From Liopterus haemorrhoidalis (taxonomy: Eukaryota > Arthropoda > Insecta > Coleoptera > Dytiscidae), in the NCBI GenBank assembly GCA_963971575.1, contig OZ020618.1, positions 31,970,731-32,034,730 on the forward strand: a DNA stretch of 64,000 bases, written 5' to 3'. The position numbers and the translations under genes were made by a program. Within the stretch, counting starts at the first letter, position 1, and each line of letters begins with the position of its first letter. Positions 1 to 9,916 of this stretch are shown in pieces. The notes beneath the pieces were generated by a model. The model searched no databases. It saw only the letters and a program-made list of their open reading frames with translations, and was not told the origin of the DNA.

Positions 1-125
1 TCAAGTAAAACTTGAATTTTGAAAATTCAACTATTTCGTTGCTATTTTCTGTCAATAATATCAAAATTCTTGGTCAGAAACCAAAATAAGTGTTATGTAC
101 TAAACATGTTGCGCTTAGCCAGTTT
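1..125 (+). repeat. Short monomer class, 125 bp (tactaaacatg tail)
   Basis: This exemplar lacks 4 bp in the tail: tactaaacatg replaces tacttctaaaacgtg. Its tail ends in cttagcc rather than cttaacc. I counted 27 such tails, at about 98, 2161, 3706, 6286, 7572, 7955, 9762, 11176, 12462, 12845, 15554, 17744, 19161, 20448, 22766, 24570, 25988, 27402, 30239, 31658, 43418, 45608, 47411, 48828, 50244, 52953 and 54371. None lies between 31.7 and 43.4 kb or after 54.4 kb. The change is a good marker because it is identical each time, which implies one origin followed by copying. The first base of the window happens to fall on a monomer start. Confidence 0.93.
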
Positions 126-255
126 TCAAGTAAAACTTGAATTTGGAAAATTCAACTATTTCGTTGCTATTTTCTGTCAATAATATCAAAATTCTTGGTC
201 AGAAACCAAAATAAGTGTTATGTATCTTCTAAAACATGTTGCGCTTAACCAGTTT
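126..255 (+). repeat. 130-bp monomer (tatcttct tail) with hybrid T/M head
   Basis: The tail reads tatcttctaaaacatg, one base longer than the standard unit, and continues cttaacc. This 130-bp tail is common across the window, often in runs of two or three (for example 8.6-8.9, 18.5-18.8 and 31.0-31.3 kb). The head of this exemplar is a hybrid: acttg as in T-type, but atttggaaaa as in M-type. The same hybrid head recurs near 2074, 2588, 33895, 36220 and 56608. It is probably the product of exchange or conversion between T- and M-type units. Confidence 0.9.
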
Positions 256-285
256 TCAAGTAAAACTTGAATTTTGAAAATTCAA
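256..285. repeat. Overlapping inverted repeats in the T-type head
   Basis: Bases 256-270 form TCAAGT-AAA-ACTTGA, a perfect 6-bp inverted repeat with a 3-base loop. Bases 267-285 form a perfect 9-bp inverted repeat (TTGAATTTT and AAAATTCAA) around a single G. The two overlap, so only one hairpin or cruciform could form at a time. The pair is present in every standard T-type monomer and damaged in M-type monomers. Such dyads can be protein-binding sites or cruciform seeds in satellites, but neither is shown here. Confidence 0.8.
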
Positions 286-288
286 CTA

Positions 289-305
289 TTTCGTTGCTAT
301 TTTCT
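289..305 (+). other. Partial CENP-B-box-like half site
   Basis: Monomer bases 34-50 start TTTCGTTG, which equals the first eight bases of the 17-bp mammalian CENP-B box. The right half does not match: the CGGG core is absent, and only four of the nine bases usually regarded as essential are kept. It recurs in nearly every monomer. Some units in 31.9-42 and 54.7-62 kb replace it with cgtttct or cgattct. It is listed as a resemblance only; binding by a CENP-B relative is not supported by the known consensus. Confidence 0.2.
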
Positions 306-324
306 GTCAATAATATCAAAATTC

Positions 325-339
325 TTGGTCAGAAACCAA
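325..339. repeat. Short inverted repeat TTGGT-CAGAA-ACCAA in the conserved core
   Basis: A 5-bp perfect inverted repeat with a 5-base spacer lies at monomer bases 70-84. It is nearly invariant in both T- and M-type units. Exceptions are a few subfamilies: ttggtagg near 33049, 35377, 37831, 41065, 55761, 58217, 61450 and 63003; ttgctcag near 9087, 13850, 28408, 28794 and 51507; and ttggtaag near 5616 and 10506. Its function is unknown. Confidence 0.7.
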
Positions 340-384
340 AATAAGTGTTATGTACTTCTAAAACGTGTTGCGCTTAACCAGTTT

Positions 385-513
385 TCAAGTAAAACATGAA
401 TTTGGAAAATTCAACTATTTCGTTGCTATTTTCTGTCAATAATATCAAAATTCTTGGTCAGAAACCAAAATAAGTGTTATGTACTTCTAAAACGTGTTGC
501 GCTTAACCAGTTT
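385..513 (+). repeat. Reference monomer, M-type, 129 bp
   Basis: This unit differs from T-type mainly at two linked places: acttg becomes acatg, and attttgaaaa becomes atttggaaaa. Together these break both 5' inverted repeats. The remaining sequence, including the middle block and the tail, equals the T-type. M-type units occur throughout the array at fixed positions within the higher-order units, so they are inherited variants rather than scattered errors. A minority carry aaaatac instead of aaaattc (first at 535), and some begin ttaag instead of tcaag (first at about 643). Confidence 0.93.
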
Positions 514-3500
514 TCAAGTAAAACATGAATTTGGAAAATACAACTATTTCGTTGCTATTTTCTGTCAATAATATCAAAATTCTTGGTCAGAAACCAAAAT
601 AAGTGTTATGTACTTCTAAAACATGTTGCGCTTAGCCAGTTTTTAAGTGAAACATGAATTTGGAAAATTCAACTATTTCGTTGCTATTTTCTGTCAATAA
701 TATCAAAATTCTTGGTCAGAAACCAAAATAAGTGTTATGTACTTCTAAAACGTGTTGCGCTTAACCAGTTTTCAAGTAAAACTTGAATTTTGAAAATTCA
801 ACTATTTGTTGCTATTTTCTGTCAATAATATCAAAATTCTTGGTCAGAAACCAAAATAAGTGTTATGTACTTCTAAAACGTGTTGCGCTTAACCAGTTTT
901 CAAGTAAAACTTGAATTTTGAAAATTCAACTATTTCGTTGCTATTTTCTGTCAATAATATCAAAATTCTTGGTCAGAAACCAAAATAAGTGTTATGTACT
1001 TCTAAAACGTGTTGCGCTTAACCAGTTTTCAAGTAAAACTTGAATTTTGAAAATTCAACTATTTCGTTGCTATTTTCTGTCAATAATATCAAAATTCTTG
1101 GTCAGAAACCAAAATAAGTGTTATGTATCTTCTAAAACATGTTGCGCTTAACCAGTTTTCAAGTAAAACTTGAATTTTGAAAATTCAACTATTTCGTTGC
1201 TATTTTCTGTCAATAATATCAAAATTCTTGGTCAGAAACCAAAATAAGTGTTATGTACTTCTAAAACGTGTTGCGCTTAACCAGTTTTTAAGTAAAACTT
1301 GAATTTTGAAAATTCAACTATTTCGTTGCTATTTTCTGTCAATAATATCAAAATTCTTGGTCAGAAACCAAAATAAGTGTTATGTACTTCTAAAACGTGT
1401 TGCGCTTAACCAGTTTTCAAGTAAAACATGAATTTGGAAAATTCAACTATTTCGTTGCTATTTTCTGTCAATAATATCAAAATTCTTGGTCAGAAACCAA
1501 AATAAGTGTTATGTACTTCTAAAACATGTTGCGCTTAGCCAGTTTTTAAGTAAAACATGAATTTGGAAAATTCAACTATTTCGTTGCTATTTTCTGTCAA
1601 TAATATCAAAATTCTTGGTCAGAAACCAAAATAAGTGTTATGTACTTCTAAAACGTGTTGCGCTTAACCAGTTTTCAAGTAAAACTTGAATTTTGAAAAT
1701 TCAACTATTTCGTTGCTATTTTCTGTCAATAATATCAAAATTCTTGGTCAGAAACCAAAATAAGTGTTATGTATCTTCTAAAACATGTTGCGCTTAACCA
1801 GATTTCAAGTAAAACTTGAATTTTGAAAATTCAACTATTTCGTTGCTATTTTCTGTCAATAATATCAAAATTCTTGGTCAGAAACCAAAATAAGTGTTAT
1901 GTATCTTCTAAAACATGTTGCGCTTAACCAGTTTTCAAGTAAAACTTGAATTTTGAAAATTCAACTATTTTGTTGCTATTTTCTGTCAATAATATCAAAA
2001 TTCTTGGTCAGAAACCAAAATAAGTGTTATGTACTTCTAAAACGTGTTGCGCTTAACCAGTTTTCAAGTAAAACTTGAATTTGGAAAATTCAACTATTTC
2101 GTTGCTATTTTCTGTCAATAATATCAAAATTCTTGGTCAGAAACCAAAATAAGTGTTATGTACTAAACATGTTGCGCTTAGCCAGTTTTCAAGTAAAACT
2201 TGAATTTTGAAAATTCAACTATTTCGTTGCTATTTTCTGTCAATAATATCAAAATTCTTGGTCAGAAACCAAAATAAGTGTTATGTACTTCTAAAACGTG
2301 TTGCGCTTAACCAGTTTTCAAGTAAAACTTGAATTTTGAAAATTCAACTATTTCGTTGCTATTTTCTGTCAATAATATCAAAATTCTTGGTCAGAAACCA
2401 AAATAAGTGTTATGTATCTTCTAAAACATGTTGCGCTTAACCAGTTTTCAAGTAAAACTTGAATTTTGAAAATTCAACTATTTCGTTGCTATTTTCTGTC
2501 AATAATATCAAAATTCTTGGTCAGAAACCAAAATAAGTGTTATGTACTTCTAAAACGTGTTGCGCTTAGCCAGTTTTCAAGTAAAACTTGAATTTGGAAA
2601 ATTCAACTATTTCGTTGCTATTTTCTGTCAATAATATCAAAATTCTTGGTCAGAAACCAAAATAAGTGTTATGTACTTCTAAAACGTGTTGCGCTTAACC
2701 AGTTTTCAAGTAAAACATGAATTTGGAAAATACAACTATTTCGTTGCTATTTTCTGTCAATAATATCAAAATTCTTGGTCAGAAACCAAAATAAGTGTTA
2801 TGTACTTCTAAAACATGTTTCGCTTAGCCAGTTTTTAAGTGAAACATGAATTTGGAAAATTCAACTATTTCGTTGCTATTTTCTGTCAATAATATCAAAA
2901 TTCTTGGTCAGAAACCAAAATAAGTGTTATGTACTTCTAAAACGTGTTGCGCTTAACCAGTTTTCAAGTAAAACTTGAATTTTGAAAATTCAACTATTTC
3001 GTTGCTATTTTCTGTCAATAATATCAAAATTCTTGGTCAGAAACCAAAATAAGTGTTATGTACTTCTAAAACGTGTTGCGCTTAACCAGTTTTCAAGTAA
3101 AACATGAATTTGGAAAATTCAACTATTTCGTTGCTATTTTCTGTCAATAATATCAAAATTCTTTGTCAGAAACCAAAATAAGTGTTATGTACTTCTAAAA
3201 CGTGTTGCGCTTAACCAGTTTTCAAGTAAAACTTGAATTTTGAAAATTCAACTATTTCGTTGCTATTTTCTGTCAATAATATCAAAATTCTTGGTCAGAA
3301 ACAAAATAAGTGTTATGTATCTTCTAAAACATGTTGCGCTTAACCAGTTTTCAAGTAAAACTTGAATTTTGAAAATTCAACTATTTCGTTGCTATTTTCT
3401 GTCAATAATATCAAAATTCTTGGTCAGAAACCAAAATAAGTGTTATGTACTTCTAAAACGTGTGGCGCTTAACCAGTTTTCAAGTAAAACTTGAATTTTG

Positions 3501-5374
3501 AAAATTCAACTATTTCGTTGCTATTTTCTGTCAATAATATCAAAATTCTTGGTCAGAAACCAAAATAAGTGTTATGTACTTCTAAAACGTGTTGCGCTTA
3601 ACCAGTTTTCAAGTAAAACTTGAATTTTGAAAATTCAACTATTTCGTTGCTATTTTCTGTCAATAATATCAAAATTCTTGGTCAGAAACCAAAATAAGTG
3701 TTATGTACTAAACATGTTGCGCTTAGCCAGTTTTCAAGTAAAACTTGAATTTTGAAAATTCAACTATTTCGTTGCTATTTTCTGTCAATAATATCAAAAT
3801 TCTTGGTCAGAAACCAAAATAAGTGTTATGTAATTCTAAAACGTGTTGCGCTTAACCAGTTTTCAAGTAAAACTTGAATTTTGAAAATTCAACTATTTCG
3901 TTGCTATTTTCTGTCAATAATATCAAAATTCTTGGTCAGAAACCAAAATAAGTGTTATGTACTTCTAAAACGTGTTGCGCTTAACCAGTTTTCAAGTAAA
4001 ACATGAATTTGGAAAATTCAACTATTTCGTTGCTATTTTCTGTCAATAATATCAAAATTCTTGGTCAGAAACCAAAATAAGTGTTATGTATCTTCTAAAA
4101 CATGTTGCGCTTAGCCAGTTTTCAAGTAAAACTTGAATTTTGAAAATTCAACTATTTCGTTGCTATTTTCTGTCAATAATATCAAAATTCTTGGTCAGAA
4201 ACCAAAATAAGTGTTATGTACTTCACAAACGTGTTGCGCTTAACCAGTTTTCAAGTAAAACTTGAATTTTGAAAATTCAACTATTTCGTTGCTATTTTCT
4301 GTCAATAATATCAAAATTCTTGGTCAGAAACCAAAATAAGTGTTATGTATCTTCTAAAACATGTTGCGCTTAACCAGTTTTCAAGTAAAACTTGAATTTT
4401 GAAAATTCAACTATTTCGTTGCTATTTTCTGTCAATAATATCAAAATTCTTGGTCAGAAACCAAAATAAGTGTTATGTACTTCTAAAACGTGTTGCGCTT
4501 AACCAGTTTTCAAGTAAAACATGAATTTGGAAAATTCAACTATTTCGTTGCTATTTTCTGTCAATAATATCAAAATTCTTGGTCAGAAACCAAAATAAGT
4601 GTTATGTACTTCTAAAACGTGTTGCGCTTAACCAGTTTTCAAGTAAAACTTGAATTTTGAAAATTCAACTATTTCGTTGCTATTTTCTGTCAATAATATC
4701 AAAATTCTTGGTCAGAAACCAAAATAAGTGTTATGTATCTTCTAAAACATGTTGCGCTTAACCAGTTTTCAAGTAAAACTTGAATTTTGAAAATTCAACT
4801 ATTTCGTTGCTATTTTCTGTCAATAATATCAAAATTCTTGGTCAGAAACCAAAATAAGTGTTATGTACTTCTAAAACGTGTTGCGCTTAACCAGTTTTCA
4901 AGTAAAACATGAATTTGGAAAATTCAACTATTTCGTTGCTATTTTCTGTCAATAATATCAAAATTCTTGGTCAGAAACCAAAATAAGTGTTATGTACTTC
5001 TAAAACGTGTTGCGCTTAACCAGTTTTCAAGTAAAACTTGAATGTTGAAAATTCAACTATTTCGTTGCTATTTTCTGTCAATAATATCAAAATTCTTGGT
5101 CAGAAACCAAAATAAGTGTTATGTATCTTCTAAAACATGTTGCGCTTAACCAGTTTTCAAGTAAAACTTGAATTTTGAAAATTCAACTATTTCGTTGCTA
5201 TTTTCTGTCAATAATATCAAAATTCTTGGTCAGAAACCAAAATAAGTGTTATGTACTTCTAAAACGTGTTGCGCTTAACCAGTTTTCAAGTAAAACTTGA
5301 ATTTTGAAAATTCAACTATTTCGTTGCTATTTTCTGTCAATAATATCAAAATTCTTGGTCAGAAACCAAAATAA

Positions 5375-6660
5375 GTGATATGTACTTCTAAAACATGTTG
5401 CGCTTAGCCAGTTTTCAAGTAAAACATGAATTTGGAAAATTCAACTATTTCGTTGCTATTTTCTGTCAATAATATCAAAATTCTTGGTCAGAAACCAAAA
5501 TAAGTGTTATGTACTTCTAAAACGTGTTGCGCTTAACCAGTTTTCAAGTAAAACATGAATTTGGAAAATACAACTATTTCGTTGCTATTTTCTGTCAATA
5601 ATATCAAAATTCTTGGTAAGAAACCAAAATAAGTGTTATGTACTTCTAAAACATGTTGCGCTTAGCCAGTTTTTAAGTAAAACATGAATTTGGAAAATTC
5701 AACTATTTCGTTGCTATTTTCTGTCAATTATATCAAAATTCTTGGTCAGAAACCAAAATAAGTGTTATGTACTTCTAAACGTGTTGCGCTTAACCAGTTT
5801 TCAAGTAAAACTTGAATTTTGAAAATTCAACTATTTCGTTGCTATTTTCTGTCATTAATATCAAAATTCTTGGTCAGAAACCAAAATAAGTGTTATGTAT
5901 CTTCTAAAACATGTTGCGCTTAACCAGTTTTCAAGTAAAACTTGAATTTTGAAAATTCAACTATTTCGTTGCTATTTTCTGTCAATAATATCAAAATTCT
6001 TGGTCAGAAACCAAAATAAGTGTTATGTACTTCTAAAACGTGTGGCGCTTAACCAGTTTTCAAGTAAAACTTGAATTTTGAAAATTCAACTATTTCGTTG
6101 CTATTTTCTGTCAATAATATCAAAATTCTTGGTCAGAAACCAAAATAAGTGTTATGTACTTCTAAAACGTGTTGCGCTTAACCAGTTTTCAAGTAAAACT
6201 TGAATTTTGAAAATTCAACTATTTCGTTGCTATTTTCTGTCAATAATATCAAAATTCTTGGTCAGAAACCAAAATAAGTGTTATGTACTAAACATGTTGC
6301 GCTTAGCCAGTTTTCATGTAAAACTTGAATTTTGAAAATTCAACTATTTCGTTGCTATTTTCTGTCAATAATATCAAAATTCTTGGTCAGAAACCAAAAT
6401 AAGTGTTATGTAATTCTAAAACGTGTTGCGCTTAACCAGTTTTCAAGTTAAACTTGAATTTTGAAAATTCAACTATTTCGTTGCTATTTTCTGTCAATAA
6501 TATCAAAATTCTTGGTCAGAAACCAAAATAAGTGTTATATACTTCTAAAACGTGTTGCGCTTAACCAGTTTTCAAGTAAAACATGAATTTGGAAAATTCA
6601 ACTATTTCGTTGCTATTTTCTGTCAATAATATCAAAATTCTTGGTCAGAAACCAAAATAA
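5375..6660 (+). repeat. 10-monomer higher-order unit, 1,286 bp, first copy
   Basis: The unit is taken from one gtgatatg marker (5375) to the next (6661). Its order is: M-type with standard tail, M-type with aaaatac, ttaag M-type with gtcaattat (128 bp), T-type with gtcattaat and a 130-bp tail, units with a tgtggcgc tail, a short 125-bp unit, a tcatg unit with a taattct tail, and a unit with tatatac. The observed length fits seven 129-bp units plus one each of 125, 128 and 130. The same unit appears at 10,265-11,550 inside the larger duplication. Confidence 0.85.
5673..5800 (+). repeat. 128-bp monomer (tacttctaaacg tail)
   Basis: One A is missing from the tail (ttctaaacg instead of ttctaaaacg), giving 128 bp. 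This unit starts ttaag, is M-type, and also carries gtcaattat in place of gtcaataat. It is regularly followed by a unit with gtcattaat and a 130-bp tail. That two- to three-unit cassette recurs near 6.96, 10.6, 11.9, 14.7, 16.9, 19.6, 21.8, 23.7, 29.7, 44.8, 46.6 and 52.4 kb and is a useful landmark for aligning higher-order units. Confidence 0.88.
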
Positions 6661-7946
6661 GTGATATGTACTTCTAAAACATGTTGCGCTTAGCCAGTTT
6701 TCAAGTAAAACATGAATTTGGAAAATTCAACTATTTCGTTGCTATTTTCTGTCAATAATATCAAAATTCTTGGTCAGAAACCAAAATAAGTGTTATGTAC
6801 TTCTAAAACGTGTTGCGCTTAACCAGTTTTCAAGTAAAACATGAATTTGGAAAATACAACTCATTCGTTGCTATTTTCTGTCAATAATATCAAAATTCTT
6901 GGTCAGAAACCAAAATAAGTGTTATGTACTTCTAAAACATGTTGCGCTTAGCCAGTTTTTAAGTAAAACATGAATTTGGAAAATTCAACTATTTCGTTGC
7001 TATTTTCTGTCAATTATATCAAAATTCTTGGTCAGAAACCAAAATAAGTGTTATGTACTTCTAAACGTGTTGCGCTTAACCAGTTTTCAAGTAAAACTTG
7101 AATTTTGAAAATTCAACTATTTCGTTGCTATTTTCTGTCATTAATATCAAAATTCTTGGTCAGAAACCAAAATAAGTGTTATGTATCTTCTAAAACATGT
7201 TGCGCTTAACCAGTTTTCAAGTAAAACTTGAATTTTGAAAATTCAACTATTTCGTTGCTATTTTCTGTCAATAATATCAAAATTCTTGGTCAGAAACCAA
7301 AATAAGTGTTATGTACTTCTAAAACGTGTGGCGCTTAACCAGTTTTCAAGTAAAACTTGAATTTTGAAAATTCAACTATTTCGTTGCTATTTTCTGTCAA
7401 TAATATCAAAATTCTTGGTCAGAAACCAAAATAAGTGTTATGTACTTCTAAAACGTGTTGCGCTTAACCAGTTTTCAAGTAAAACTTGAATTTTGAAAAT
7501 TCAACTATTTCGTTGCTATTTTCTGTCAATAATATCAAAATTCTTGGTCAGAAACCAAAATAAGTGTTATGTACTAAACATGTTGCGCTTAGCCAGTTTT
7601 CATGTAAAACTTGAATTTTGAAAATTCAACTATTTCGTTGCTATTTTCTGTCAATAATATCAAAATTCTTGGTCAGAAACCAAAATAAGTGTTATGTACT
7701 TCTAAAACGTGTTGCGCTTAACCAGTTTTCAAGTAAAACTTGAATTTTGAAAATTCAACTATTTCGTTGCTATTTTCTGTCAATAATATCAAAATTCTTG
7801 GTCAGAAACCAAAATAAGTGTTATGTACTTCTAAAACGTGTTGCGCTTAACCAGTTTTCAAGTAAAACTTGAATTTTGAAAATTCAACTATTTCGTTGCT
7901 ATTTTCTGTCAATAATATCAAAATTCTTGGTCAGAAACCAAAATAA
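6661..7946 (+). repeat. 10-monomer higher-order unit, second copy, diverging at its end
   Basis: Markers match the preceding unit at +1,286 (gtgatatg 5375/6661, gtcaattat 5723/7009, short tail 6286/7572) up to about 7.69 kb. There the earlier unit has taattct and this one has the standard tacttct. It carries the rare actcattcg change near 6860. Three monomers later another short unit (tail at 7955) follows, giving a 383-bp spacing between short tails. A matching pair sits at 11,551-12,836. Confidence 0.8.
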
Positions 7947-9916
7947 GTGTTATGTACTAAACATGTTGCGCTTAGCCAGTTTTCATGTAAAACTTGAATT
8001 TTGAAAATTCAACTATTTCGTTGCTATTTTCTGTCAATAATATCAAAATTCTTGGTCAGAAACCAAAATAAGTGTTATGTAATTCTAAAACGTGTTGCGC
8101 TTAACCAGTTTTCAAGTAAAACATGAATTTGAAAAATTCAACTATTTCGTTGCTATTTTCTGTCAATAATATCAAAATTCTTGGTCAGAAACCAAAATAA
8201 GTGTTATGTACTTCTAAAACATGTTGCGCTTAACCAGTTTTCAAGTAAAACTTGAATTTTGAAAATTCAACTATTTCGTTGCTATTTTCTGTCAATAATA
8301 TCAAAATTCTTGGTCAGAAACCAAAATAAGTGTTATATACTTCTAAAACGTGTTGCGCTTAACCAGTTTTCAAGTAAAACATGAATTTGAAAAATTCAAC
8401 TATTTCGTTGCTATTTTCTGTCAATAATATCAAAATTCTTGGTCAGAAACCAAAATAAGTGTTATGTACTTCTAAAACATGTTGCGCTTAACCAGTTTTC
8501 AAGTAAAACTTGAATTTTGAAAATTCAACTATTTCGTTGCTATTTTCTGTCAATAATATCAAAATTCTTGGTCAGAAACCAAAATAAGTGTTATGTATCT
8601 TCTAAAACATGTTGCGCTTAACCAGTTTTCAAGTAAAACTTGAATTTTGAAAATTCAACTATTTCGTTGCTATTTTCTGTCAATAATATCAAAATTCTTG
8701 GTCAGAAACCAAAATAAGTGTTATGTATCTTCTAAAACATGTTGCGCTTAACCAGTTTTCAAGTAAAACTTGAATTTTGAAAGTTCAACTATTTCGTTGC
8801 TATTTTCTGTCAATAATATCAAAATTCTTGGTCAGAAACCAAAATAAGTGTTATGTATCTTCTAAAACATGTTGCGCTTAACCAGTTTTCAAGTAAAACA
8901 TGAATTTGGAAAATTCAACTATTTCGTTGCTATTTTCTGTCAATAATATCAAAATTCTTGGTCAGAAACCAAAATAAGTGTTATGTACTTCTAAAACATG
9001 TTGCGCTTAACCAGTTTTCAAGTAAAACTTGAATTTTGAAAATTCAACTATTTCGTTGCTATTTTCTGTCAATAATATCAAAATTCTTGCTCAGAAACCA
9101 AAATAAGTGTTATGTACTTCTAAAACGTGTTGCGCTTAACCAGTTTTCAAGTAAAACTTGAATTTTGAAAATTCAACTATTTCGTTGCTATTTTCTGTCA
9201 ATAATATCAAAATTCTTGGTCAGAAACCAAAATACGTGTTATGTACTTCTAAAACGTGTTGCGCTTAACCAGTTTTTAAGTAAAACTTGAATTTTGAAAA
9301 TTCAACTATTTCGTTGCTATTTTCTCTCAATAATATCAAAATTCTTGGTCAGAAACCAAAATAAGTGTTATGTACTTCTAAAACGTGTCGCGCTTAACCA
9401 GTTTTCAAGTAAAACTTGAATTTTGAAAATTCAACTATTTCGTTGCTATTTTCTGTCAATAATATCAAAATTCTTGGTCAGAAACCAAAATAAGTGTTAT
9501 GTACTTCTAAAACGTGTTGCGCTTAACCAGTTTTCAAGTAAAACTTGAATTTTGAAAATTCAACTATTTCGTTGCTATTTTCTGTCAATAATATCAAAAT
9601 TCTTGGTCAGAAACCAAAATAAGTGATATGTACTTCTAAAACATGTTGCGCTTAGCCAGTTTTCAAGTAAAACATGAATTTGGAAAATTCAACTATTTCG
9701 TTGCTATTTTCTGTCAATAATATCAAAATTCTTGGTCAGAAACCAAAATAAGTGTTATGTACTAAACATGTTGCGCTTAGCCAGTTTTCATGTAAAACTT
9801 GAATTTTGAAAATTCAACTATTTCGTTGCTATTTTCTGTCAATAATATCAAAATTCTTGGTCAGAAACCAAAATAAGTGTTATGTACTTCTAAAACGTGT
9901 TGCGCTTAACCAGTTT

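Larger units (their letters stand above)
256..384 (+). repeat. Reference monomer, T-type, 129 bp
   Basis: This is a clean example of the most frequent unit. It begins tcaagtaaaacttg, reads gaattttgaaaattc at bases 15-29, has the near-invariant middle block, and ends with tacttctaaaacgtg followed by ttgcgcttaaccagttt. It carries three CpG sites, in ttCGtt, aaCGtg and tgCGct. The 5' part holds two overlapping perfect inverted repeats, and the middle holds a third short one. T-type units make up most of the array and often occur in runs, with M-type units singly or in short groups. Confidence 0.95.
1..5026 (+). repeat. Left segment, mixed monomer order with partial higher-order repeats
   Basis: This stretch has about 39 monomers of all main classes and is less regular than the rest. 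Short 125-bp tails at 98, 2161 and 3706 are not in a single period. A block of about seven monomers at 3.18-4.08 kb recurs at 5.76-6.66 kb with an offset of 2,580 bp (20 monomers). It is anchored by tgtggcgc at 3461 and 6041, the short tail at 3706 and 6286, and taattct at 3831 and 6411. Private changes include a 1-bp deletion turning tttcgttg into tttgttg near 808, tttcgctt near 2819 and a lost C near 3303. Confidence 0.8.
5027..9916 (+). repeat. 4,890-bp tandem duplication, copy A
   Basis: This block, about 38 monomers, is followed directly by a close copy. Rare markers recur at exactly +4,890: gaatgttg at 5041/9931, ttggtaag at 5611/10501, cattcgttg at 6861/11751, and the short tails at 6286/11176, 7572/12462 and 7955/12845. 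After about 8.1 kb the offset falls to about 4,761-4,762 (aaagttc at 8780/13541, tctctcaat near 9324/14086), because copy A has one additional M-type monomer with gaatttgaaaaattc near 8120. Copy A ends with a short monomer (tail at 9762) and one unit beginning tcatg, just before the copy-B start. Confidence 0.87.

Noticed and set aside
98..110. The 125-bp class as random sequencing deletions
   Set aside because: The same 4-bp-shorter tail, always with acatg and agcc, recurs 27 times at fixed distances in higher-order units, so it is an inherited variant.
289..305. Functional CENP-B box
   Set aside because: Only the left half (TTTCGTTG) matches. The CGGG half is missing, and 4 of the 9 essential bases are kept. 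It is kept as a low-confidence resemblance only.
353..372. Promoter or transcription signal in the tail (gttatgta, or tatatac in some units)
   Set aside because: Short AT-rich matches are expected by chance at this composition, and there is no gene or conserved transcript structure downstream.
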